The position numbers and the translations under genes are program-made. The notes under the pieces are model-generated. The model saw only the letters and a list, made by a program, of their open reading frames with translations, made no database searches and was not told where the DNA came from. From a virus: a stretch of DNA of 22,637 bases. Shown piece by piece: positions 15,660 to 21,949 of the stretch (the stretch's first letter is position 1; each line of letters opens with the position of its first letter). Location: positions 1-22,637 of the IMG/VR virus record IMGVR_UViG_3300017989_002703; one strand, 5' to 3'.

Positions 15660-17707
15660 TGGCAACTGTTCAAGATGAGATCATTTCCATTGATCCAGAT
15701 ACAAAGATGGTCGAGTATAAGAGCGGTCGAAAGGTTCCTCTCAGTAAAGAAGCCGAATACCAGCTTTTCGCGTCTCCAGCAAGCAAAGAGATCGAGAAGG
15801 GAGTTAAGGAAACAGAGCTTCAGTTCCATGAAGGAATAGGAAATCTCACAGGATCAAAAGGAGTAAATACCTTCCTAAAGAATCTTTCCGACAACGTTTT
15901 TACAAGGCTTGCAACGGATTATGTGGCCGATCCATTAGTGGCAGCAGGAGCGGCTTTAAAATCGCGTCCAGGGCAAGAGGATACAGGATTTTTCGACAGA
16001 ATCAGCGAGAATTACATCGCTCAACGAAGAGGAAGGAGATCTGCTAGACAAGTAATTGATCAAGAGAATCCAAGGGCAGCGTTAGCTGGAAAGGCTGGAG
16101 CTATTGGAATGGATCTAGCTATGCCTTTAGGAGCTATAGGAAGAAGTCCAACGGCCGTCGGGGCTTTATTTGGTGCAGGTTCTAGCGATCAATCCCTTTT
16201 TGAAGATCCTGAACAGTTTGCTAAGAGCACAGCAGGCGGAGCAGTATTGGGATATGGCCTTGGTAAAGCTGGAACAGCACTTGAAAGAGTTTCTCAAGAG
16301 AGAAGAGCGTTAAGAGAATTTCCTAAAGTAGAAAAAGAAGCGGAAAGAGCATACCAGCAGAGAATACAGAATTTCAGAAAGAGAGTTGGTGAAAAAATCG
16401 GAGCCATGCAAAAAGATCTTGGGAAGTTTGGAATCCCAAAAGATGCAATGGCTATAGAGGAATTTATCAATCGAGAGATAGGCGTTTCTCAATTAGCAGG
16501 TACTCAAGAAGGGCAAAATTTAAGAAAATTCTTTGGGGAGATTGGAGAAAGCCTTCCTCAAAACATGAATGCTTCAGATCTGCAAAGGCTTTATGAAGCA
16601 GTAGAAGTTAAGATAGCCCAGTCAACTCCAGAGCAAATACCTGTTTTAGAATCCTTCAAGCAGCACTTAGTCGATACATTGCCGAGCGGGGCAGCTCAAT
16701 CTAAATTGATGGGAAAAATTTTCCCACGCGTAGAAAGAGAAACCTTGAAAGTCGTTGATCAGGTATTCGAAAAACTTCCTAAGAATGTCGTCACAGAAAT
16801 TGAAAGAGAGTTTGGCAAAGGCGCAATTGATAGGATGAAAGGAAATCTCACAACGGAACTTAGAGAAAGGTTCGGATCTTTAAGTCCTGAAGAATTTGTA
16901 GATGTTCTCCAGTCAAGAGATCCTTCACCATTCATCCAAGCATTAACAGAATCAGAAACATTTCAGAACATCGCAAATTTGCCGTCATATAAGGCCGCTA
17001 GGAGCCTTCCAGGAATGCCCGAACATGTTGTAAGGCTTGCCGAACAAAACATGCCAGCGAGCGTTTTTGAGGCTCAGACAAGGATTCAGAACCTTCCGAA
17101 TCAACTATCCTCTCGAATTGAGACGATCATGCAGAAAAATGCAACGGATGCTTCTATTCTGGTGGATGAAACGCAGAGGAAAATTTCCAGCAGGTTAAGC
17201 AATGCTACAGGTGTTCAAAATCCATACGTAACGAGAAGTCCGACAAATGCCCCTGTTGGGGCTTATTCGCCCCCTCAACGACCACAAGTTGGGGCTATGG
17301 CCCAGAGATTTGAGACTCAGCCATTGGGAGCGCAAAAAGCAGGGCAAGAGGCTTTCGGGTTAGGTGCATTGGGAAAAGTGTTTGGAGTCCCTAAGATTGG
17401 GGCTGCCGTCGGAGCTGCAAAAGGAATGAGAGTAGGTCTAGAAGGAACATTAAGAGGTTTAACTAGTCCTTCCGCTCTTGGGAATCTTGCGAGAAGAGGT
17501 ATGAGGGGTGGGGGAATGCGTTTAATGGTGGAACAAATCGCTTCCTCTTACCCTTCCTATGAAAATGGAGTAATAAGAGATCCAAACGAGAGGAAACAAG
17601 CTGTTGCTCAAATTGAATATGACACAGACATCCCATATGAAGATAAGGCCATGCTCCAAGCGTATATTAATCGCGGTAAAAATTTAGAAACATTAGTTAG
17701 GGAGTAG
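15659..17707 (+). CDS. Large internal virion / ejection protein candidate
   Basis: A 682-residue protein that starts in a TAATG overlap after AAGGGG. The N-terminus (EIISIDPDTKMVEYKSGRKV) is a small beta element. Residues ~140-205 are Gly/Ala-rich and hydrophobic (GKAGAIGMDLAMPLGAIG; GGAVLGYGLGKAGTAL), like a glycine-zipper membrane segment. The following ~260 residues are long charged helices (RVSQERRALREFPKVEKEAE). A Pro-rich linker at ~520-545 precedes a second Gly/Ala stretch (GLGALGKVFGVPKIGAAVG). This is the composition expected of an ejected channel-type protein, as with T7 gp16-like or P22 gp16/gp20-like proteins, but no homology is asserted and no enzymatic motif is visible. Confidence 0.6.
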   Translation: MATVQDEIISIDPDTKMVEYKSGRKVPLSKEAEYQLFASPASKEIEKGVKETELQFHEGIGNLTGSKGVNTFLKNLSDNVFTRLATDYVADPLVAAGAALKSRPGQEDTGFFDRISENYIAQRRGRRSARQVIDQENPRAALAGKAGAIGMDLAMPLGAIGRSPTAVGALFGAGSSDQSLFEDPEQFAKSTAGGAVLGYGLGKAGTALERVSQERRALREFPKVEKEAERAYQQRIQNFRKRVGEKIGAMQKDLGKFGIPKDAMAIEEFINREIGVSQLAGTQEGQNLRKFFGEIGESLPQNMNASDLQRLYEAVEVKIAQSTPEQIPVLESFKQHLVDTLPSGAAQSKLMGKIFPRVERETLKVVDQVFEKLPKNVVTEIEREFGKGAIDRMKGNLTTELRERFGSLSPEEFVDVLQSRDPSPFIQALTESETFQNIANLPSYKAARSLPGMPEHVVRLAEQNMPASVFEAQTRIQNLPNQLSSRIETIMQKNATDASILVDETQRKISSRLSNATGVQNPYVTRSPTNAPVGAYSPPQRPQVGAMAQRFETQPLGAQKAGQEAFGLGALGKVFGVPKIGAAVGAAKGMRVGLEGTLRGLTSPSALGNLARRGMRGGGMRLMVEQIASSYPSYENGVIRDPNERKQAVAQIEYDTDIPYEDKAMLQAYINRGKNLETLVRE

Positions 17708-17709
17708 AG

Positions 17710-18258
17710 ATGGGCACAAGAACAGCCAATATGTCAATTTACAAGCCCGCTCCAGGGGAAACAGTGTATGACCCTGCATTCAGTGCGGGATTAGATAATA
17801 TCGACTCACACGACCACTCTGGCGCGCCAAACAAGGGAATCCCAATTGGAACCGACGGGATACAAGACGGCGCAATCACTCCCGACAAATTATCTCAAGA
17901 GATCTTAGCAGAGGCTACAGTTCAAACCACTGACGCTACACCGACCCAAATTGCCTCAGTAGATGTTGCTGAAAGTCAGTGCGTAACTGTTAGCGGAAGA
18001 GTTGTCTTCCTTAGAGATGATACCACAGAGGCGGGAGGCGGAGAGTTTTGGGGAGTTTTTCACCGCCCGACGGGTAGTTCAGTACAGGCGGTTGGATCGT
18101 CTGTTGTTTCCATTAATGAAAACTCATCAGGTGGACCGACTATGCAGCTTGTCGCCGACACAGTAAACGAGGCTGTCAGTATCCGATGCGTTGGAGAAGC
18201 TGGAAAAACTATTGATTGGCACATCGTTTACAATGCGGTTGCTCAACCAGAAATTTAG
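17710..18258 (+). CDS. Small fibre-like protein with HDHSG motif
   Basis: A 182-residue protein with AGGGAG upstream. The N-terminal YDPAFSAGLDNIDSHDHSG and the following GIPIGTDGIQDGAITPDKL pattern is widespread in phage fibre and appendage proteins; the HDH could bind metal in a trimer. From residue 71 the VQTTDATPTQIASVDV block through LVADTVNEAVSIRCVGEAG to WHIVYN matches the C-terminal domain of the fibre at 4932-5879. It is therefore a second, short protein carrying the same tip domain. It is the last gene of the + strand block; its 3' end overlaps the end of an opposite-strand gene by 50 bases. Confidence 0.75.
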   Translation: MGTRTANMSIYKPAPGETVYDPAFSAGLDNIDSHDHSGAPNKGIPIGTDGIQDGAITPDKLSQEILAEATVQTTDATPTQIASVDVAESQCVTVSGRVVFLRDDTTEAGGGEFWGVFHRPTGSSVQAVGSSVVSINENSSGGPTMQLVADTVNEAVSIRCVGEAGKTIDWHIVYNAVAQPEI

Positions 18259-18475
18259 ACTCTTTCTTTTTCCTTTGTCTAAAAGCCATGAAAATAAGGA
18301 AGGCAAACAATAGATTCACTGGATTTGTGAAACCTCTTGTGCTTCCATCAAACAAACAGGCTGCAATAGATATCCAACAAGCAAAGTAAAATATTGTTTT
18401 GTTTATCTCTTTAAAGTAGTCAATGATTACTATAAAAAAAGATGTTAATGTTATTAATCCAATAATTTCTATCAT
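18209..18475 (-). CDS. Small polytopic membrane protein
   Basis: An 88-residue protein with an AGG six bases before the ATG. Three hydrophobic segments are seen: ~1-20 (IEIIGLITLTSFFIVIIDYF), ~27-42 (TIFYFACWISIAACLF) and ~52-66 (VNLLFAFLIFMAF). A basic tail (RQRKKKESKF) and a Cys pair near the end (HCKRC) follow. It is the last gene of the - strand operon, and its 3' 50 bases are antisense to the end of the last + strand gene. Size and three helices fit a holin-like protein, but phage membrane proteins of other roles look the same. No endolysin was found beside it. Confidence 0.55.
   Translation of the reverse strand: MIEIIGLITLTSFFIVIIDYFKEINKTIFYFACWISIAACLFDGSTRGFTNPVNLLFAFLIFMAFRQRKKKESKFLVEQPHCKRCANQ
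18254..18283. terminator. Inverted repeat between the convergent operons
   Basis: A perfect 7-base inverted repeat, TTTAGAC at 18254-18260 and GTCTAAA at 18277-18283, encloses a 16-base pyrimidine-rich loop. It begins at the stop codon of the last + strand gene, in the zone where the two transcription units meet. The stem is AT-rich and lacks a clean T-run after it, so any terminator activity would be weak. Confidence 0.25.
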
Positions 18476-18488
18476 TTTGTACCTAATT

Positions 18489-18572
18489 TTATTTTAAAAA
18501 ATCACTAAACCAGTTATGGCTTTCACACCAATACCATGCAAAACAAAAAGCTATTAATTGTAAAATTATCAT
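18489..18572 (-). CDS. 27-residue hydrophobic mini-protein
   Basis: A very short frame, ATG overlapping the stop of the upstream gene (ATGA), encoding MIILQLIAFCFAWYWCES and then HNWFSDFLK. Residues 2-15 are hydrophobic, enough for a short membrane helix, followed by an aromatic-rich polar end. There is no clear SD (only GGGT at distance), so translation would depend on coupling. The 13-base gap to the next gene is what a compact operon would leave, and the region would otherwise be an unusually long empty stretch here. It may be chance; confidence is limited. Confidence 0.4.
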   Translation of the reverse strand: MIILQLIAFCFAWYWCESHNWFSDFLK

Positions 18573-18865
18573 TTTGTATTTACCCAATTTGTATGTGTTT
18601 TAGCTTCCTCCCTTCCTCCTTTTTTTACCCACTCGTCAACTTTTTCATAGCTCCCCATCGATCCGATAGGTGCGAAATTGAGAACCCATGTCATATAAAT
18701 TGGAATAATCCATACGTTTTCGGCATCGCCTCTTTTGACAGCTTCCGACAGGTCATTAGCAAAAACAGCAGTTAGAAAGTGACCCATTGGCCTTCCTGTT
18801 TCTATGTACTCCGTCATAGATGTCATCATTCTTTCAGGTATTTTGTTGTATTCAAATAGGTTCAT
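18569..18865 (-). CDS. Small conserved-type phage protein, unknown
   Basis: A 98-residue protein starting MNLFEYNKIPERMMTSM; this ATG has AAAGGA nine bases upstream and overlaps the previous stop (ATGA), whereas the longer frame (18904) has no SD. The pattern YIETGRPMGHFLTAVFANDLSEAV, then a WVLNFAPIGSMGSYEKVDEW segment, matches my memory of a short phage protein family with GxPxGxFLxAVLxNDLxEA and an aromatic NxAPxxxxGS end. Its biochemical role is unknown. It lies between two membrane-protein genes at the end of the - strand operon. Confidence 0.65.
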   Translation of the reverse strand: MNLFEYNKIPERMMTSMTEYIETGRPMGHFLTAVFANDLSEAVKRGDAENVWIIPIYMTWVLNFAPIGSMGSYEKVDEWVKKGGREEAKTHTNWVNTK

Positions 18866-19062
18866 GATTTTTTGTCCTTTAAATATTTTTCTTCCAATGA
18901 GCACAGTCTTCCATGAAAATCTTTCATTTCTTTATTAATTTCTTCTTTCCAACTTCTAATTTCTGATTCAAATTGTCTCAAGTCTGATCTTGATTCGGAT
19001 CTATTCCATAGAAATAAACCGAAAACAGAAATTGAAAATATAGCGAATTGGGTCCACTCCAT
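18862..19062 (-). CDS. Single-pass membrane protein with KDFHGRLC motif
   Basis: A 66-residue protein. The start at MEWTQFAIFS is chosen because AAGGA lies seven bases upstream; the longer frame (19113) overlaps the RuvC-like gene and has no SD. Residues ~5-17 (QFAIFSISVFGLFLW) form one short membrane helix. A charged helical region (RSESRSDLRQFESEIRSW) and EMKDFHGRLCSLEEKYLK follow, likely a cytoplasmic coiled coil. From memory, small phage-type proteins combining a WxRxESR segment with KDFHGRLCxxEE exist; their function is unknown. A holin/antiholin-like role is possible. The stop overlaps the next start. Confidence 0.65.
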   Translation of the reverse strand: MEWTQFAIFSISVFGLFLWNRSESRSDLRQFESEIRSWKEEINKEMKDFHGRLCSLEEKYLKDKKS

Positions 19063-19079
19063 ATTTGATTCCTTTTTTA

Positions 19080-19601
19080 TTATTGTTCTAAATAATTTAA
19101 TCTCATATACCAAAGGGCCATGCTCACGGCATCAATGATATGTTCAAATTGTCCTTTAGCTTTCGGCATATCGTCATAAAGCCAGTTTTCATAATTACCG
19201 ACCATTTCTTCGGTAATCTTTCTCGTTTTTTCCTTCTTTTTGCTTTCATTCCATACTGTAGGATAAACAGGTATTACCCTGTCTCTTTCTACCATCATAA
19301 GGATTCCCCCAGCCACGGCAGCCACTGGAATCAAAGCCCCAGCGGAAAATGTTTTTGAATAGATCGCTGCTGGTATCTCAACGACGCAATGATCTGATTC
19401 TATAAAGCAATCTCTATTTAGAATTTCAGAGACTCGATCCTGCATATCTAAAATGGCATCGATCCCTTTTATTTTTGGGGGAGTCTTTGCCACTCCGCAA
19501 TTGCTTACCCAAATTTCATTCGTTTCGCCGTTATAATTAACGACTCCATAACCTGTAAACCTTAGCCCTGGATCAATTCCCGCTATCCTCACTACTTCCA
19601 T
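19080..19601 (-). CDS. RuvC-like Holliday-junction resolvase
   Basis: A 173-residue resolvase-type nuclease of the RNase H-like fold, expected to cut branched DNA before or during packaging. The start at MEVVRIAGIDPG has GAGG six bases upstream; the frame continues to 19697 but without an SD and wholly inside the next gene. Catalytic residues visible: Asp10 in AGIDPGLRFTGYGVV, Glu75 in CVVEIP, and His154/Asp157 in FEHIIDAVSMAL. The His...Asp ending is like Thermus RuvC, which uses Asp7, Glu70, His143 and Asp146. The middle KTFSAGALIPVAAVAGGIL matches the helix before the active site. It overlaps the ssDNA-binding-type gene by 29 bases, so the two are coupled. Confidence 0.85.
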   Translation of the reverse strand: MEVVRIAGIDPGLRFTGYGVVNYNGETNEIWVSNCGVAKTPPKIKGIDAILDMQDRVSEILNRDCFIESDHCVVEIPAAIYSKTFSAGALIPVAAVAGGILMMVERDRVIPVYPTVWNESKKKEKTRKITEEMVGNYENWLYDDMPKAKGQFEHIIDAVSMALWYMRLNYLEQ

Positions 19602-20133
19602 CTTCAACCTCAACGAGTTTTTGTGTTTCATCGTCAAGATAGAAAGTAACCTTTGTTGGTGAAAAACTAAAGGCGTTTTTTTTGTGGAATTTGTCAAAGT
19701 ATCGTCTCAAGTCAAACTTAACTTTACATTTAAACCCTTCGGGCAAGTCATGTTCTAAATCTAATAGAACAGCCTTTTTCTTCCCTTTTTCTACTAGGTA
19801 GGTTTCAGGTCTTTCACGTCCTTGATAGCTCATCAAAATTAGTCCGTCGTCGGTTTGCCTTCCTAAAGTAGATACATCATTTTCAACGGCAAACTTCTCT
19901 AGAGACTCAAGGTATTTCTTGTGTGTATCCTGCTTAGGATCGAGATAAACGCAAACCTTATATCTAGGAATGTGAGAGCCTGAAAAATAATATGGCTTAT
20001 AAAGTGCACAAAATTGTAGAGTGACAATAGGAGTTTCAAGGTTTTCTTTTATTACCGTGACGTACTCGGATTTAGGAGCTTTGGAGCTTTTAGGTTTTTT
20101 TAAAGAAATCGTTTTTCTAGTTGTTTTTTTCAT
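19573..20133 (-). CDS. Probable ssDNA-binding protein
   Basis: A 186-residue protein started at the ATG seven bases after AAGGAG. The N-terminus is strongly basic (KKTTRKTISLKKPKSSK). The core alternates strands, as in an OB fold (TPIVTLQFCALYKPYYFSG; YKVCVYLDPKQDTHKKYL; FKCKVKFDLRRYF; SFSPTKVTFYLDDET). The end is acidic (VEVEDGSSEDSGN), as in T7 gp2.5 and other phage ssDNA-binding proteins that use an acidic tail to recruit partners. It neighbours, and shares 29 bases with, the RuvC-like gene. No exact family was recognised; the alternative is another phage replication accessory protein. Confidence 0.65.
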   Translation of the reverse strand: MKKTTRKTISLKKPKSSKAPKSEYVTVIKENLETPIVTLQFCALYKPYYFSGSHIPRYKVCVYLDPKQDTHKKYLESLEKFAVENDVSTLGRQTDDGLILMSYQGRERPETYLVEKGKKKAVLLDLEHDLPEGFKCKVKFDLRRYFDKFHKKNAFSFSPTKVTFYLDDETQKLVEVEDGSSEDSGN

Positions 20134-20146
20134 TTAGTACTCCTTG

Positions 20147-20164
20147 GGGGGCTGTTCGGCCCCC
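20147..20164 (-). promoter_or_regulatory. GC-rich leader hairpin before the ssDNA-binding gene
   Basis: In the - strand RNA the arms GGGGGC and GCCCCC form a six-base all-GC stem with a six-base CGAACA loop, which ends one base before the AAGGAG of the gene at 19573-20133. It has no U-run after it in the - direction, so it is not a normal terminator. It could adjust SD access or stabilise a processed transcript. Confidence 0.5.
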
Positions 20165-20170
20165 TACTTT

Positions 20171-20383
20171 TTAATCTTTCTTCTTTCTTCCACGCTTTGG
20201 TTTTTCCTCTTCCTCTTCTTCAACAATCCCGCAATCGACCGCTTCTTTTGCGATTGTAGATTTTTCTTTGTAGTCGTCCAAAAGCATTTTAAAGAAATTT
20301 TCGAAACTGAATCCTTTATTGCTGCATTCATTTTCTACAAAAATTTGATCTTCATTCGAAACTTCAAATAATAATTGTGGCAT
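20171..20383 (-). CDS. Small charged early protein, unknown
   Basis: A 70-residue protein with AGGGGG exactly five bases before the ATG, an SD that overlaps the stop codon of the upstream gene. The N-terminal two thirds are mixed (QLLFEVSNEDQIFVENE, then FENFFKMLLDDYKEK) and probably helical. The C-terminus is a run of Glu followed by a basic end (KPKRGRKKKD), a common pattern in small DNA-associated phage proteins. No motif identifies it. It lies directly upstream of the ssDNA-binding candidate and may be part of the same DNA-metabolism unit. Confidence 0.6.
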   Translation of the reverse strand: MPQLLFEVSNEDQIFVENECSNKGFSFENFFKMLLDDYKEKSTIAKEAVDCGIVEEEEEEKPKRGRKKKD

Positions 20384-20392
20384 TTCTTCCCC

Positions 20393-20593
20393 CTATCCGT
20401 TGTACATTGCTTCTAAAAGCTCCCAAACATTAGTAGCATCCCTAGATGTTCCAAATTGTTGGATTGTGTAAGCTTTTGTTTTGAAGTAAAACTTCAAATT
20501 GAATCTATTTTCGTATTTTTCTTGAGGCTCTAGCGCAATTTTCCACTCATTGCCTTTTTCATCAACAGCCTTAAATTCTTTTTTTTGTTCCAT
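20393..20593 (-). CDS. Small early protein, unknown
   Basis: A 66-residue protein. The start at MEQKKEFKAVDEKGNEWKI is chosen because AAGAGG lies five bases upstream; the ATG at 20608 has no SD. The sequence KGNEWKIALEPQEKYENRFNLK and the repeated aromatic residues suggest a small beta-rich fold, followed by a helix at the end (ATNVWELLEAMYNG). It has no cysteines, membrane helix or known motif. Its stop overlaps the SD of the following gene, which is typical of coupled early phage genes. Confidence 0.55.
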   Translation of the reverse strand: MEQKKEFKAVDEKGNEWKIALEPQEKYENRFNLKFYFKTKAYTIQQFGTSRDATNVWELLEAMYNG

Positions 20594-20634
20594 AATTACC
20601 TCTTGCATTATGTGTTTTTCACGTCAGATACATT

Positions 20635-20895
20635 TTAACATGTTTCTTTATTTGTTTCTAGGTTTACTTTCACTGGATGGTTTCCTAAATACAAATTTTC
20701 GCCCTCTTTTGTCATGATATCAAATAGAATAGGGTGAGACTTGTATCCTCTTAAGCTATAGAAAACCTTCTTAAACATGATATCTTGATATTGGGAAGAG
20801 CCATAAATGACCCTTCCTTTAAATCCTTTGAAATCCCTCACAAAAGCTTGATCGCTTCGGGTTTTCGTGTTATATTTTCTTGTGTTGTACAACAT
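20635..20895 (-). CDS. Small basic early protein, unknown
   Basis: An 86-residue basic protein with AGGGG five bases before the ATG, in a leader TCAATATG identical to that of the gene starting at 21307. It is rich in Lys, Arg, Tyr and Phe (YNTRKYNTKTRSDQAFVRD; FKKVFYSLRGYKSHPILFD) and predicted to be mostly beta. No enzyme motif or membrane helix is present. A small hairpin (20913-20931) sits before its SD. Basic early proteins of this size often bind nucleic acids or host factors, but that is only suggestive. Confidence 0.55.
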   Translation of the reverse strand: MLYNTRKYNTKTRSDQAFVRDFKGFKGRVIYGSSQYQDIMFKKVFYSLRGYKSHPILFDIMTKEGENLYLGNHPVKVNLETNKETC

Positions 20896-20912
20896 ATTGA
20901 CCCCTGAATGGT

Positions 20913-20931
20913 GGGAAATTGCCCGTTTCCC
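20913..20931 (-). promoter_or_regulatory. Hairpin between two early genes
   Basis: In the - strand RNA GGGAAA (20931-20926) pairs with TTTCCC (20918-20913) around a seven-base CGGGCAA loop. It begins right after the stop of the gene at 20932 and ends eight bases before the AGGGG SD of the gene at 20895. A processing or stabilising hairpin is possible; it has no U-run. Confidence 0.35.
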
Positions 20932-21087
20932 TCATTCTTTTTTTTCATATTCAATTTCAAATCCTAGTTTTTTGATCAAAAATAAATCTTCTTGAGAAAA
21001 TATTTCCTTTTTCATCAACTGTAACAATATTCTTGATTTTTTACAGTTAGCTACTCCGACTATATCAGAGGGAAATGTTTTCAACAT
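20932..21087 (-). CDS. 51-residue early protein, unknown
   Basis: A short gene with GAGG five bases before the ATG, overlapping the end of the upstream gene by 23 bases. It encodes MLKTFPSDIVGVANCKKSR, then a helical KKEIFSQEDLFLIKKLGFE segment and a charged end (IEYEKKE). The helix-turn-helix-like spacing of SRILLQLMKKEIFSQEDLFLI is suggestive but too short to call a DNA-binding domain. It fills what would otherwise be a 170-base gap, and the SD spacing equals that of its neighbours, which supports a real gene. Confidence 0.55.
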   Translation of the reverse strand: MLKTFPSDIVGVANCKKSRILLQLMKKEIFSQEDLFLIKKLGFEIEYEKKE

Positions 21088-21307
21088 GTACACCTCTATT
21101 TTTATTTTCACTGATTGCGACCTCCTCTTGAATAAAATTCTTTAAGTCTTCCAGTGCCCAAAAGTAGACTTCATTATTCAAAGTTTGTTTTTTACCTATT
21201 AAAGAAGGCCGACAAAGTGAAATTAATTTCCCCTCGTCGTTGTTACATGAAATAAGATAGCTTTGCATCTCTTGAATGTGTTCAAGTATCATGTTTGTGT
21301 TGTTCAT
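21065..21307 (-). CDS. Small early protein, unknown
   Basis: An 80-residue protein with AGGGGG five bases before the ATG. It is helical by composition: NNTNMILEHIQEMQSYLIS, then an EVYFWALEDLKNFIQEEVA helix. Two cysteines (CNNDEG, CRPSL) are not in a zinc-ribbon arrangement. No motif is recognised. Its last 23 bases are shared with the start of the following small gene. A role in host takeover or regulation is possible for such early genes, but nothing in the sequence proves it. Confidence 0.55.
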   Translation of the reverse strand: MNNTNMILEHIQEMQSYLISCNNDEGKLISLCRPSLIGKKQTLNNEVYFWALEDLKNFIQEEVAISENKNRGVHVENISL

Positions 21308-21322
21308 ATTGACCCCCTTTGT

Positions 21323-21721
21323 TTATTCAAAATCTATGTTCATTCCCTTAATCCAACGACCTTCAAAGTAGAATTCGACGTTAAAGCCCTCTTCGTCTTC
21401 CTCTATGTCCCTTAAGGGAAATTCTTTGTTTGGTAAATTTAAATATCCTTCGGCAGAGGGAAGCTTTTCCCCCTCCTTCCAGTCTCTTATTTTTGAAAAA
21501 TAAATTTGTTCGTCAATGTTAAAATGGATTCCTTCGATTCCGTGCGCGCGCTCGAACTCTTTTAAGCCTTCCTCTTGATAATCTTTGACGTAGCCACCTC
21601 TTACAAAGGGTACACACTTTTTGCAGATTCCAAAGCCTCTATCGCGGTTCCACCATTGTCTATTTTGATCACTCGATCCGCAGCATGAACAATTTAAGTT
21701 TTTTATTTCCTTAAGCTTCAT
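21323..21721 (-). CDS. Zinc-ribbon early protein
   Basis: A 132-residue protein with AGGGGG five bases before the ATG. The N-terminus has two Cys pairs, Cys11-x2-Cys14 and Cys33-x2-Cys36, around RQWWNRDRGFGICKKC, a zinc-ribbon of a kind I recall in small phage proteins (CxxC...RQWWNRDxGxGxCxxC). The remaining ~95 residues are acidic with a NIDEQIYFSKIRDWKEGEK section and an end rich in Glu and aromatic residues (EEGFNVEFYFEGRWIKG). It probably binds nucleic acid or a host protein through the ribbon; no enzyme motif is seen. It overlaps the preceding gene by 11 bases, so its SD lies within that gene. Confidence 0.65.
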   Translation of the reverse strand: MKLKEIKNLNCSCCGSSDQNRQWWNRDRGFGICKKCVPFVRGGYVKDYQEEGLKEFERAHGIEGIHFNIDEQIYFSKIRDWKEGEKLPSAEGYLNLPNKEFPLRDIEEDEEGFNVEFYFEGRWIKGMNIDFE

Positions 21722-21905
21722 TAGTTCCCCCTAAAATTTCCGCCGTTACCTCCAGTCTATCCGCTACCTCTTCGATTGCGAAACATTGAGCGTAACAAGA
21801 TCTTGCAAGATCTGAATTTGTTTCATTATGTTTGAATCCTTCAAGCTCGTACTCAGAAGCTTTTTTTCTAATAAAATTTAATACTTTTTCTAGTTCTACT
21901 TTCAT
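21711..21905 (-). CDS. Small helical early protein, unknown
   Basis: A 64-residue protein with AAGGAG eight bases before the ATG, preceded by the GC-rich hairpin at 21923-21942. The sequence is helical throughout (VELEKVLNFIRKKASEYEL; ARSCYAQCFAIEEVADRLE). Two cysteines four apart in SCYAQC could face the same side of a helix. It has no membrane segment or known motif. The hairpin and the 11-base overlap with the zinc-ribbon gene suggest that translation of the two is coordinated. Confidence 0.55.
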   Translation of the reverse strand: MKVELEKVLNFIRKKASEYELEGFKHNETNSDLARSCYAQCFAIEEVADRLEVTAEILGGTNEA

Positions 21906-21922
21906 TTTAAATACTCCTTAAG

Positions 21923-21942
21923 CGCGCCCCTTTCGAGGCGCG
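21923..21942 (-). promoter_or_regulatory. GC-rich hairpin with GAAA tetraloop (copy 1)
   Basis: In the - strand RNA CGCGCCTC and GGGGCGCG pair over eight positions (one G-U) and close on a GAAA tetraloop, a stable GNRA loop. The stem ends four bases before the AAGGAG of the gene at 21711-21905. The 3' arm is identical to that of the hairpin at 22532-22553. It stands out in an AT-rich region and has no terminator U-run. Confidence 0.6.
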
Positions 21943-21949
21943 ATATAAT

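Noticed and set aside
16710-16726. Perfect palindrome TGGGAAAAATTTTCCCA
   Set aside because: It lies inside the coding sequence of a long gene, is A/T-rich in the centre, and encodes an ordinary GKIFP stretch. Probably chance.
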